Source of the DNA: DATEUP01 sp041485285
GTDB taxonomy: Archaea > Thermoplasmatota > DTKX01 > DATEUP01
Reading direction: 5' to 3'
Length of the DNA: 64,000 bases
Assembly (NCBI GenBank): GCA_041485285.1
Contig: JBGPJF010000001.1
Span: 1 to 64,000 of the forward strand
Position 1 is the stretch's first letter. Every line of letters begins with the position of its first letter. The notes beneath the pieces were generated by a model that saw only the letters and a program-made list of their open reading frames with translations, did not search any database and was not told the DNA's origin. Positions 56,687-64,000 of the stretch are shown piece after piece. Position numbers and translations under genes: made by a program.

Positions 56687-59600
56687 GTGGCCATACAGCC
56701 CCCTCCAGCCGAGTACAAACCCCAAGCGGTCGAGGCCGAAATCCTCGACTTCTGGCGGCGCGAGCGCATCTTCGAGCGCTCGGTGAGCGAGCGAGCTTCC
56801 GGCCCGCCCTGGATTTTCCTTGAAGGGCCGCCCACCGCCAACGGCAAGCCCGGCGCCCACCACGTCATCGCGCGCGCGCTGAAGGACCTCTTCCCGCGCT
56901 ACAAGACGATGCAGGGCTACCAGGTTGCCCGCAAGGGCGGCTGGGACACGCACGGGTTGCCCGTCGAGATCAGCGTCGAGAAGGAACTGAAGATCTCTGG
57001 CAAGCAGGACATCGAGAAGCTCGGGGTTGCCAAGTTCAACCAACTGTGCCGCGAGTCGGTGTTCCGCTACGAGGCCGAGTGGCGCAAGATGACGGAGCGG
57101 ATGGCCTACTGGGTGGACATGGAGCACCCGTACATCACACTCTCCAACGACTACGTCGAGTCGGTTTGGTGGGCGCTCAAGGAGATCCACGGCAAGGGCT
57201 TGCTCTTCAAAGGGCTCAAGGTCAACCCCTACTGCCCGCGCTGCGGCACGACCCTGTCGTCGCACGAGGTCGCCGCGGGGTACGAGGACGTCGAGGATCC
57301 CTCGGTCTTCCTCCGCTTCCCCATCAAAGAATCGCGCGACGGCCCGCCGCGCTCGGTGCTTGCCTGGACCACGACGCCGTGGACGCTGCCCTCCAACTTC
57401 GCGCTGGCCGTCCACCCCGACTTCGACTACCTCGAGGTCGAGCAACGGGGAGAACGGCTCGTTGTCCTCGAGGCGCTTGCCAAGACCGCGCTCAAAGTCG
57501 GCTTCAAGGTGATTTCGAAATTCAAGGGCAAGGACCTCGTCGGACTCGCCTACGAGCCTCCGTTCTCGTTCGTGCCGATGCCGACGGGCTCGACGGGCCT
57601 CCACAAAATCTACGCCGGGACCTTCGTGAGCCACGAGGAAGGCACCGGCGTCGTCCACATGGCGCCCTTCGGCGAGGACGACGCCGAGCTTGCGAAGGCA
57701 AACGGCATCCCGCTTCCGCGCTCGATCGACGGCGCGGGCAGGTTCCTGCCCTCCGACGGCAACCCCGTCCCGGGCGTCTTCTTCAAGGACGCCGACGCGC
57801 CGCTGCTCGACCTGCTGAAGAAGAGCGGGCGCCTCTACCGGCTTGCGAAGCACAAGCACTCGTACCCGTTCTGCTGGCGCTGCGACACGCCCCTCATGTA
57901 TTACCCGACCGATTGCTGGTACATCGGGATGTCGCGCCTGCGCGACGCGATCAAGGGCGTCAACGAGCAAGTCGCGTGGTACCCCGAGGCCTACAAGCAC
58001 GGCCGCTTTGGCGACTTCCTCGAGAACCTGAAGGACTGGGCGCTCTCGCGCGAGCGGTTCTGGGGCACCCCGCTGCCGATCTGGCGGTGCTCGAAGGGAC
58101 ACGAGTTCGTTGCGGGGTCGTACGCGGACCTCAAGGCGCGCGGCGCGGCCCTCGGGGAGCCCTTCGACCCGCACCGGCCCTCGATCGACGAGGTCCCCGT
58201 CACCTGCGCCGACTGCGGCGAGCCTATGGCCCGCGAGCCGTTCGTCATCGACACCTGGTTCGACTCCGGCTCGGCGTTCTTCGCGCAGTGGCACTACCCG
58301 CACGAGAACAAGCAGGCGTTCGAGGCCGCGTTCCCCGCCGACTACATCGCGGAGGCCGTCGACCAGACCCGCGGCTGGTTTTATTCGCTCATGGCGATCT
58401 CAACGGCGATCTGGGGAAAGCCGTCGTACCGCCGGGTCCTTGTGAGCGGGCTCGTCCTCGACAAGGACGGCGCGAAGATGTCGAAGTCCAAGGGCAACGT
58501 CATCGACCCCTGGGAGATCTTCGACGCGGAGGGGGCGGACGCTCTGCGGTGGTACCTCTTCACGCAGTCGCCTCCATGGGCCGACAAACGCTTCGACCGG
58601 GCGTTTGCCCGCGAGGCCATCGCGAAGTTCCTCCTGCCCATGTGGAACTGCTACTCGTTCCTCGCCACCTACGGCGCGATCGACGGGTTCGACCCCGCGA
58701 AGCCGGGCCCGCCGAACGCCGAGTTGCCCGCCCTGGACCGGTGGCTCGTGTCACGCGCTGAGCGGACGATCAAGGCCACGACCGAGGCTATGGACGCCTT
58801 CGAGCCTCACCGCGCGGCGCGGACAATCGAGGAGTTCCTCGTCGCCGACCTCTCCAATTGGTGGATCCGCAGGTCGCGCGACCGGTTCTGGGCCGAAGGG
58901 TTCGGCAAGGACAAGCTCGCCGCCTACACGACCCTCTACGACGCCGTGATGACGATCACCTCCTTGGCCGCGCCGTTCGCCCCCTTTGCAACCGAGAAGG
59001 TGTACCTGGGCATCCGCGGCGCCTCCGACCCCGCTTCCATCCATTTGTCCAAATGGCCGACCCACACCCCGGCGCACCTCGACGACGCCCTCGAAGCCCA
59101 GATGGCCAGAATCCGGGCCCTCTCTGAGGCTGGCCACCGGCTGCGCGATGAGGGCCAGGTAAAGACGCGCCAACCCCTCAAGGAGGCAATCCTCGTCATG
59201 CCCGAGGACGCCTGGCGGCGGATCGAGCCGCTCCTCGCCCTGCTCCAGGACGAATTGAACGTCAAACATCTGCGGCGCGCCGGCACCAAGGACGCCTTCC
59301 TTTCCCGCCGGTTCTCCATCCCCATCGCCAAGCTCGGCCCCCGCTTCCGGGGGGAGGCCAAGGCGATCGCCGAGGCCGTCGCGTCGATGTCGCCCGACCG
59401 AATCGCCCCCTTCTTCGACTCGAAGAAGCCCCTCAACCTGGAATACGGCCCGGCCCGCAAGCAGGTCGAGCTCCCCACGGAATACTTCGTCGTCGAGGCC
59501 GAGCCGAAGGCCCCCTTCAAGGTCGCCGACCTGGGGACAGAGTCCCTCGTCCTCAATCTGGAACTCAACGACGACCTGCGCGCCGAGGGGTTCGCCCGGG

Positions 59601-59833
59601 AAGTCGTGCGGTGCATCCAGCTAACGCGAAAAGAGGCCGGCCTCAAGATCGAAGACCGCATCGTCCTCACGCTCGACCTCGAGGAAGGCGCTTGGAAAAT
59701 GCTTGAGCGCCACCTCGAACGCATCGCAGCCGACGCCCAGGCCGCCTCCGTGCAGCGCGGCCGCAAGGATGGCGCCAAAGCGTGGGACCTCGACGGCGGC
59801 AAGGTCGCCGTCCACGTCGCCAAAGCACCCTGA
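56687..59833 (+). CDS. ileS: isoleucyl-tRNA synthetase
   Basis: Class I aminoacyl-tRNA synthetase charging tRNA-Ile, 1048 residues, the archaeal/eukaryal type. The HIGH-equivalent is GPPTANGKPGAHH (about residues 46-58). The CP1 editing domain includes AWTTTPWTLPSNFALAVHP and a hydrolytic region around VVHMAPFGEDD. Zinc-type Cys pairs (YCPRCG, VTCADCG) flank it. DTWFDSGSAFFAQWHYP and DGAKMSKSKGNVIDPW (KMSKS, about 596-602) complete the catalytic core, followed by an anticodon-binding domain. GTG start. A T6 run shortly after the stop is a likely terminator. Confidence 0.95.
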   Translation: MAIQPPPAEYKPQAVEAEILDFWRRERIFERSVSERASGPPWIFLEGPPTANGKPGAHHVIARALKDLFPRYKTMQGYQVARKGGWDTHGLPVEISVEKELKISGKQDIEKLGVAKFNQLCRESVFRYEAEWRKMTERMAYWVDMEHPYITLSNDYVESVWWALKEIHGKGLLFKGLKVNPYCPRCGTTLSSHEVAAGYEDVEDPSVFLRFPIKESRDGPPRSVLAWTTTPWTLPSNFALAVHPDFDYLEVEQRGERLVVLEALAKTALKVGFKVISKFKGKDLVGLAYEPPFSFVPMPTGSTGLHKIYAGTFVSHEEGTGVVHMAPFGEDDAELAKANGIPLPRSIDGAGRFLPSDGNPVPGVFFKDADAPLLDLLKKSGRLYRLAKHKHSYPFCWRCDTPLMYYPTDCWYIGMSRLRDAIKGVNEQVAWYPEAYKHGRFGDFLENLKDWALSRERFWGTPLPIWRCSKGHEFVAGSYADLKARGAALGEPFDPHRPSIDEVPVTCADCGEPMAREPFVIDTWFDSGSAFFAQWHYPHENKQAFEAAFPADYIAEAVDQTRGWFYSLMAISTAIWGKPSYRRVLVSGLVLDKDGAKMSKSKGNVIDPWEIFDAEGADALRWYLFTQSPPWADKRFDRAFAREAIAKFLLPMWNCYSFLATYGAIDGFDPAKPGPPNAELPALDRWLVSRAERTIKATTEAMDAFEPHRAARTIEEFLVADLSNWWIRRSRDRFWAEGFGKDKLAAYTTLYDAVMTITSLAAPFAPFATEKVYLGIRGASDPASIHLSKWPTHTPAHLDDALEAQMARIRALSEAGHRLRDEGQVKTRQPLKEAILVMPEDAWRRIEPLLALLQDELNVKHLRRAGTKDAFLSRRFSIPIAKLGPRFRGEAKAIAEAVASMSPDRIAPFFDSKKPLNLEYGPARKQVELPTEYFVVEAEPKAPFKVADLGTESLVLNLELNDDLRAEGFAREVVRCIQLTRKEAGLKIEDRIVLTLDLEEGAWKMLERHLERIAADAQAASVQRGRKDGAKAWDLDGGKVAVHVAKAP

Positions 59834-59889
59834 CAGGACGCCCAGCTACACGGGGCCTCCGGCCTTGGCCGTATGTCCGACCCTTTCGA

Positions 59890-59895
59890 TTTTTT
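59890..59895 (+). terminator. oligo-T terminator after ileS
   Basis: TTTTTT, 57 bases after the ileS stop in otherwise GC-rich sequence. Archaeal termination typically uses such T-runs without a hairpin. Confidence 0.45.
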
Positions 59896-59917
59896 CCCCA
59901 CGGATGTCCCAAAATTA

Positions 59918-59940
59918 GACGCTTGTCCGTTTCAAGCGTC
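59918..59940. promoter_or_regulatory. inverted repeat upstream of the aminotransferase
   Basis: GACGCTTG-TCCGTTT-CAAGCGTC, perfect 8-base arms around 7 bases, about 50 bases upstream of the aminotransferase TATA box; flanked on both sides by CCAAAATT or CAAAATT. A candidate regulator site; the Lrp-type gene at 61270 is the nearest regulator. Confidence 0.5.
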
Positions 59941-59988
59941 CAAAATTGTAGCGCCATCCAATGCGGATGGAAACCCCCGACGGCCACC

Positions 59989-59996
59989 TTTATTAC
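59989..59996 (+). promoter_or_regulatory. TATA box of the aminotransferase gene
   Basis: TTTATTAC; predicted transcript start near 60018, about 15 bases before the GTG at 60033. It rules out the longer frame beginning at 59961. Confidence 0.55.
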
Positions 59997-60032
59997 AGAT
60001 GGAAACGTCTTGCCAAGTGGGCGCATCTCTTG

Positions 60033-61268
60033 GTGTTCGACGTCTCCAAGCACTTCTCCGACCGCGCCAATCAGATGACCGCCTCCGAGATCCGCGAACT
60101 GCTGAAGGTTACGCAGCGGCCCGGGATGATCTCGTTTGCCGGCGGGCTGCCGAACCCCGAGACGTTCCCCATCGACATCGTCGACCAGATCGTCGACAAG
60201 GTGCTGCGCGAGGACGGCGCGGAGGCGCTCCAGTACGGCTCGACCGAGGGGCTCGCGAAGCTGCGCCAGATCCTGTGGGAGAAGCACGCGCGCGAGGACA
60301 ACGCCAACGAGAATGACCAGGTCATGGTCTCGAACGGCGTCCAGCAGGGCCTCGACATCCTCTCGAAGGTCACGATCAACCAGGGCGACACGCTCGTGCT
60401 GGAGGCGCCGTCGTACCTCACCGGCGGGATGGCATTCCGCGTCTACGGCTGCGACATCCACTCCGTCGACCTCGACGAGGGCGGCATCCGCGTCGACCTG
60501 CTTGAGGAGACACTCGCGGGCCTGCGACGCCTCGGCCGCCTGCCGAAGTTCCTCTACCTCACGCCGACGTTCCACAACCCCGCGGGGGTCACGATGGACC
60601 TGAAGCGCCGCAGGCAGGTCATGGACCTCGCCTACGAGTTCGACCTGCTCGTGATCGAGGACGACCCCTACCACATGCTGAACTACGACGGAATCGAGAT
60701 CCGCAACCTCAAGTCGCTCGACGAGGACAACCGCGTGCTGTACTTCTCGTCGTTCTCGAAGATCCTGTCCCCGGGCCTTCGCCTCGGGTACGCGATTGGG
60801 CAGGCCGACCTCATCAACAAGATGGTGCTCGCCAAGCAGACGGCCGACCTCTGCACGAACTCGCTCTCCCAGTTCATCGCCTACGAGTACCTGGCCGGGG
60901 GCCACCTCGACCACCACATCGAGAAGATCCGCACGGTGTACCGGCGCAAGCGCGACATCATGGTGAAGGGCCTGCACGACAACATGCCCGAGGGCGTTTC
61001 CTGGACGCACCCGGCCGGCGGGATGTTCCTGTGGGCCACCTTCCCCGACGGCGTCGACACGCGGGCCATGTTCCCCAAGTCGGCGGCAAGGAGCGTGGCG
61101 TACGTGCACGGCCGATCGTTCTACTTCGACGGCCGCGGCGCAAACCAGGCCCGGCTGAACTTCAGCAACCCCTCGGACGAGAACATCAAGCTCGGCGTGG
61201 AGCGGCTCTCGGCGGTCGCGCGCGAGGAAATCGAAGAGGCGCGCGCCTCCAAGCGCATCGTTGCGTAA
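60033..61268 (+). CDS. class I/II PLP aminotransferase (LysN/AAT-like)
   Basis: 411-residue transaminase of fold type I, in the branch of 2-aminoadipate/branched-chain/aromatic multi-substrate enzymes. The GTG at 60033 gives the family start (FDVSKHFSDRANQMTASEIR). Motifs: RPGMISFAGGLPNPETFP, YLTPTFHNPAGVTM, Asp in LLVIEDDPYHMLNY, the PLP Lys in YFSSFSKILSPGLRLGY, and the Arg near NQARLNFSNP. The substrate may be leucine/isoleucine or 2-aminoadipate. It ends one base before the convergent Lrp-type gene. Confidence 0.87.
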   Translation: MFDVSKHFSDRANQMTASEIRELLKVTQRPGMISFAGGLPNPETFPIDIVDQIVDKVLREDGAEALQYGSTEGLAKLRQILWEKHAREDNANENDQVMVSNGVQQGLDILSKVTINQGDTLVLEAPSYLTGGMAFRVYGCDIHSVDLDEGGIRVDLLEETLAGLRRLGRLPKFLYLTPTFHNPAGVTMDLKRRRQVMDLAYEFDLLVIEDDPYHMLNYDGIEIRNLKSLDEDNRVLYFSSFSKILSPGLRLGYAIGQADLINKMVLAKQTADLCTNSLSQFIAYEYLAGGHLDHHIEKIRTVYRRKRDIMVKGLHDNMPEGVSWTHPAGGMFLWATFPDGVDTRAMFPKSAARSVAYVHGRSFYFDGRGANQARLNFSNPSDENIKLGVERLSAVAREEIEEARASKRIVA

Positions 61269-61269
61269 G

Positions 61270-62241
61270 TCAGACGACGTTGCCGCCGATGATGTCGGTC
61301 CCGACCTTCATCAGGTCGGCAAGGATGCCCACCTCGATGGCGTCGTCCATCCACCCGAACCGCTCCTCGCTCCGCTGCACGATGAGGGGGCGGACCTTGG
61401 CCACGCCGCGCACGCCCTTGGCAAGCTTGGCGCACTTCTCGATGTCGCCGAGCCGCGTGGCATAGAGGCCCACGCCGAAGTTCCCAAGCTCGGGGTCGGC
61501 GGGGTAGTCGATGCAGACCATGTGCGCGTCGAGGGCGCGCGTGACCGCCTGGAACGTTTTTACGCCTGCGTCCGGCTCCAGCCATACGAGCATCTCGAAG
61601 AGGATCAGGCCCGGCACCTTGTCGGTCTCGACGATTGGAATCACGAACACGGCCCCCTCCTCGCTCATCCGCTCGAACCGCCGCTTCACCGTCCGCGGGT
61701 GGATGTGCAACTCCCTGGCCACCTGCGAGAGCGGGCGCAAGGCGTCGCCCCGCAGCGCCTTGATGATCCGCCAGTCGAGGTTCGAGAGCGGGCGAAGCGG
61801 GGGCGGCAACTCGGCCGTGAAGAACCGCACGAGCTCGGCTTCCCCGGCCATGGCGAGCAGGAGGCGCAGCTTGCGCTCGAGGTCCGCGGGGGTGTGGTAG
61901 GCCAGGATGATGTTCAGTTCCGGCTCCGTGAAGGTGTACACGCCGACGATCCCGTCGACCACCTCGAGCTTCTTGGCAAGCGCTTCCGCCTGGGCGGCGT
62001 CTTTCAACTTGACGTAGTAGCACACGGCCTCGAGCCCGAGGAGGCGGAAGTTCGGGAATATCTCGTAGCCCGCGAGGACGCCCTCCGCGGTCATCTTCGC
62101 GATGCGGTCGCGCACCGCTTCCGGCGACATCTTCAGTTTGCGGGCGATCGTCGCCGGCCTGAGGGTCGCGGCGGGGCGCGGGTACTTCCCGTAGGGCTGG
62201 AGGCCCATCGTCCGGAGGATCCGGATGTCGGTCGCGTCCAC
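61270..62241 (-). CDS. Lrp/AsnC-type regulator with two winged helices
   Basis: 323-residue protein. The first helix-turn-helix is at about 25-60 (ATIARKLKMSPEAVRDRIAKM), followed by a RAM-like region. The second is at about 155-195 (ISRQ-like LDWRIIKALRGDALRPLSQV, then HPRTVKRRFERMSEEG), followed by another ligand-binding-like alpha/beta part. Double-headed Lrp proteins are known in archaea. The GTG start lies about 29 bases from a TATA-like CTATC placed inside a perfect palindrome (62262-62281), so autoregulation is likely. It may sense an amino acid and control the neighbouring aminotransferase (inference). Confidence 0.82.
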   Translation of the reverse strand: MDATDIRILRTMGLQPYGKYPRPAATLRPATIARKLKMSPEAVRDRIAKMTAEGVLAGYEIFPNFRLLGLEAVCYYVKLKDAAQAEALAKKLEVVDGIVGVYTFTEPELNIILAYHTPADLERKLRLLLAMAGEAELVRFFTAELPPPLRPLSNLDWRIIKALRGDALRPLSQVARELHIHPRTVKRRFERMSEEGAVFVIPIVETDKVPGLILFEMLVWLEPDAGVKTFQAVTRALDAHMVCIDYPADPELGNFGVGLYATRLGDIEKCAKLAKGVRGVAKVRPLIVQRSEERFGWMDDAIEVGILADLMKVGTDIIGGNVV

Positions 62242-62261
62242 GGAGCCGGAGGAGGGCCGGG

Positions 62262-62281
62262 GCGCAAGATAGCCCTTGCGC
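62262..62281. promoter_or_regulatory. palindrome over the Lrp-type gene promoter
   Basis: GCGCAAG-ATAGCC-CTTGCGC, perfect 7-base arms. The 6-base centre carries the TATA-like element, 21-40 bases before the GTG at 62241. Occupancy by a dimer would block TBP, as expected for autorepression. Confidence 0.65.
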
Positions 62282-62293
62282 GAAGCGGCGGCC

Positions 62294-63391
62294 CTACGCG
62301 CTCACCTCGTAGAGGACGTTGATCGGGTTCTGGATGTCGACCTTGCGCACTCCTGCAAATCCAGCTCGCTTTGCGTACTCGTGGACGCGGTTCTCGAAGA
62401 GGCCCGCGGTGCCGAGACCCTCGCCGCCGCGCCCGATGGCGATCGACATGCAGAAAAACGTTGAGACGCCGTAGAAAATGGGGCCCATGGGAGCCGCGTT
62501 GTCCTCGAGACGGTTGGCGCCGTTGATCTCGAGGAGCATGAACACACCCCCCGGGTTCAGCGCCTTCCGCACGTTGGTGAACACCGCGTAGGGGTCGGCG
62601 GTGTCGTGGACCATGTCGAAGGCGGTGATTGCGTCGAATCCCTTCGGAATCCCCTTCGTGAGGTCGCGCTGCTCGAAGGTGACGCGGTCCGCCACCTTTT
62701 CCTTGGCCGCGAGCGCCCGGGCCCGCGACACGCTCCCTTCGTCAATGTCGAAGCCGACGAAGGTGGACTTGGGGTACGCCTGCGCCAGGCGCACGAGCGC
62801 CTTGCCGCTGCCCGCGCCGATGTCGGCAACACGCGCGCCCGCCTTCAGCTTCGCCTCGAGGGCAGGCAGCAGGGGGACCCACTGCTGCACGAGCAGGTTC
62901 TCGTGCCACTGGTCGGTCTGGCGCAGCTCCGCGCGCCAGATCTCCTCGCCGTAGTGCGAATGGGAGACGCCCTTCCCGTCCTTGAACGCCTTGGCAACCG
63001 GCTCGTAGATGGCCATCAGCCCGCCCATCATCTGGAAGAAGCCCCCGAAGAAGAACGGGCCACCCTCTTCGGCAAGGACTGGTGCCGTGGACGGCAGGAG
63101 GCCGAAGCGCCCGCCCTTGGGGTCGTAGGAGAGGTAGCCGGCCGTCGAGAGGCACGCGCCCCACTCCTGCGCGTAGCGCTCAGCGACGCCGGTGCACTCC
63201 GCGATCTCCTTGGCCGTGTGGGGGCCGTGCTGCGCCAGGTCCTTGAAGAGGCCGTAGCGGTCGCCGAGCGCGCAGCACATGATCGTGAAGGTCGCGGCGC
63301 TGTCGCCGATCACGCGGCCCACGAAGGCCTCAGTCGCGGCAGTGTCGGTCGGTTGCGGTGCGGGTGCTACGGTGTGCGATTGGGATTCCAT
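62294..63391 (-). CDS. SAM-dependent methyltransferase
   Basis: 365-residue class I methyltransferase with an N-terminal winged-helix dimerisation domain (HTAKEIAECTGVAERYAQEW, about 55-80), as in O-methyltransferases. SAM motif I is VADIGAGSGKALVRLA (about 188-203), the acidic end of strand 2 is FVGFDIDEGSV, motif IV is ITAFDMVHDT and motif post-IV is LNPGGVFMLLEING. The ATG at 63391 is preferred; the longer frame to 63517 is Gly/Arg-rich without homology. The substrate is unknown. It is on the same strand as the Lrp-type gene, 52 bases upstream of it. Confidence 0.83.
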   Translation of the reverse strand: MESQSHTVAPAPQPTDTAATEAFVGRVIGDSAATFTIMCCALGDRYGLFKDLAQHGPHTAKEIAECTGVAERYAQEWGACLSTAGYLSYDPKGGRFGLLPSTAPVLAEEGGPFFFGGFFQMMGGLMAIYEPVAKAFKDGKGVSHSHYGEEIWRAELRQTDQWHENLLVQQWVPLLPALEAKLKAGARVADIGAGSGKALVRLAQAYPKSTFVGFDIDEGSVSRARALAAKEKVADRVTFEQRDLTKGIPKGFDAITAFDMVHDTADPYAVFTNVRKALNPGGVFMLLEINGANRLEDNAAPMGPIFYGVSTFFCMSIAIGRGGEGLGTAGLFENRVHEYAKRAGFAGVRKVDIQNPINVLYEVSA

Positions 63392-63549
63392 CGAGTTCGC
63401 CCTGCGAAGACCATGCCGAGGAAGGCAAAAGGCCTGTCGGCCTGCCCCCTCCATCGCGGTGACAAAAACAGGCCCCCGTTGTCCGACGTGATGGGCCCCC
63501 ACCGCTGAGACGGACAAGGTTGCCCCGCGCCGGCCCCCCGCCGCGCTTC

Positions 63550-63650
63550 GGTTACCCCCCCGTAACCCTTATTAGGGTTCCAGGAATTAGGATGACTTAG
63601 TCGATTAATTCGGATTAAGAAAGCGAAACGAAGCTCTTAGTCCGAGGACT
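63550..63650. promoter_or_regulatory. palindrome-rich promoter of the Fic gene
   Basis: Three inverted repeats: GGTTAC-N6-GTAACC (63550-63567), AACCCT-TATT-AGGGTT (63564-63579) and AGTCC-GA-GGACT (63639-63650). They enclose an AT-rich stretch (GATTAATTCGG, about 63603-63613). The region spans the last 107 bases before the Fic ATG and is the most AT-rich patch at this end of the window. Confidence 0.55.
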
Positions 63651-63656
63651 CGGAAC

Positions 63657-64000
63657 ATGACCGCCCGAACCTCACCCCGCCTCGGGGCTTACCGGAAGAC
63701 CCCCGCCGGCTACCCGGCGTTCCATATCGAGACCGGTCCCCTGGCAATGCCGGTCAAGGTCGGGGACCGCCTCCTTGGCGAACTTGACCGGGCCACGCTC
63801 GCGGTCGGCAAGCTCGTCGGAACGGCATCCGTGCTCCCAAGCCCCGAGAACTTCATTTCAATGTACATGCGACTTGAGGCAGTAATCTCATCGCGCATCG
63901 AGGGGACGCGTGCTTCCCTCGTGGACTTGTTGAGGTTCGAGCAAGAACCGGAGGAGACCGAACGGTTGGACGACCTCACGCAAGTGTCGAACCACCTCAA
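63657..64000 (+). CDS. Fic-family protein, N-terminal part (3' truncated by window)
   Basis: Open frame from the ATG at 63657 to the window end, 114 residues visible. The segment EAVISSRIEGTRASLVDLLRF matches the Fic_N (N-terminal) domain. Within it S-S-R-I-E-G fits the inhibitory helix motif [ST]xxxE[GN], which blocks ATP binding in class II Fic AMP-transferases (established for the family). The catalytic HPFxxGNGR motif must lie beyond the window. The promoter is unusually rich in palindromes, suggesting tight control. The frame is absent from any complete-gene list because it has no stop here. Confidence 0.75.
   Translation, partial: MTARTSPRLGAYRKTPAGYPAFHIETGPLAMPVKVGDRLLGELDRATLAVGKLVGTASVLPSPENFISMYMRLEAVISSRIEGTRASLVDLLRFEQEPEETERLDDLTQVSNHL

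Noticed and set aside
56684..58303. 539-codon minus-strand frame over ileS
   Set aside because: Antisense shadow of a conserved tRNA synthetase, no recognisable motifs.
1..64000. CRISPR arrays, rRNA or tRNA genes, insertion sequences
   Set aside because: No regularly spaced direct repeats, no recognisable structural RNA and no transposase genes with terminal inverted repeats were found on reading both strands.

Overview
This is a high-GC (roughly two-thirds G+C) archaeal chromosome segment. The archaeal assignment rests on four things seen here. Many genes have a TATA-like box about 25-28 bases before the start codon, the geometry of leaderless transcripts. A thiolase is paired with a DUF35 OB-fold protein. 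Regulators are of HxlR and double-winged-helix Lrp type. The isoleucyl-tRNA synthetase is the large archaeal/eukaryal type. The gene mix fits a high-GC Thermoplasmatota-like lineage, but that placement is inference. No rRNA, tRNA or CRISPR array was recognised.

Layout. 1-4400: 5'-truncated CPA2 antiporter and an ABC exporter pair. 4400-9270: Gal80-like oxidoreductase, Rieske protein divergent from an HxlR regulator, orphan PIN protein, LeuB, and a small protein coupled to a retropepsin-like protease. 9275-12653: two tandem GNAT acetyltransferases, homoserine dehydrogenase and a cystathionine gamma-synthase-type enzyme. 12921-17177: a 1418-residue stalked surface protein. 17289-21156: a microprotein candidate, an HNH nuclease, a truncated second leuD, then leuD-leuC. 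21253-24465: a flavin oxidase between two DUF1059-type small proteins, and a VapBC-type module. 24602-34301: a LeuA-family synthase, argC-argJ-argB-argD, an ACT-domain protein on the opposite strand, and argG-argH. 34406-35025: a winged-helix/RelE-like pair. 35067-42835: three large surface proteins. 42903-44123: two tandem AbrB/BrnT-like modules, one with a frameshifted toxin. 44233-47456: DUF35-thiolase, an AAA_14/DUF4143 ATPase and a 5' thiolase remnant. 47604-51124: ankyrin protein and an nfeD-flotillin operon. 51490-56598: a 1384-residue repeat surface protein and a small membrane protein. 56687-64000: ileS, an aminotransferase, an Lrp-type regulator, a methyltransferase and the 5' part of a Fic gene.

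How it works together. The core is amino-acid synthesis: leucine (LeuA-family synthase, LeuCD, LeuB), arginine (CJBD, GH; no ornithine carbamoyltransferase here) and homoserine/methionine. ACT-domain and Lrp-type proteins sit beside these genes as likely sensors. Around the core are accessory layers. One is a family of membrane-anchored surface proteins built as repeat head, Ig-like domain, coiled-coil stalk and transmembrane helix. Another is a dense set of toxin-antitoxin-like pairs. The third is a set of gene remnants (leuD, thiolase, possibly DUF35) that record local duplication and decay.

Start codons were often chosen from the distance to a TATA-like box, so several differ from the longest reading frame.
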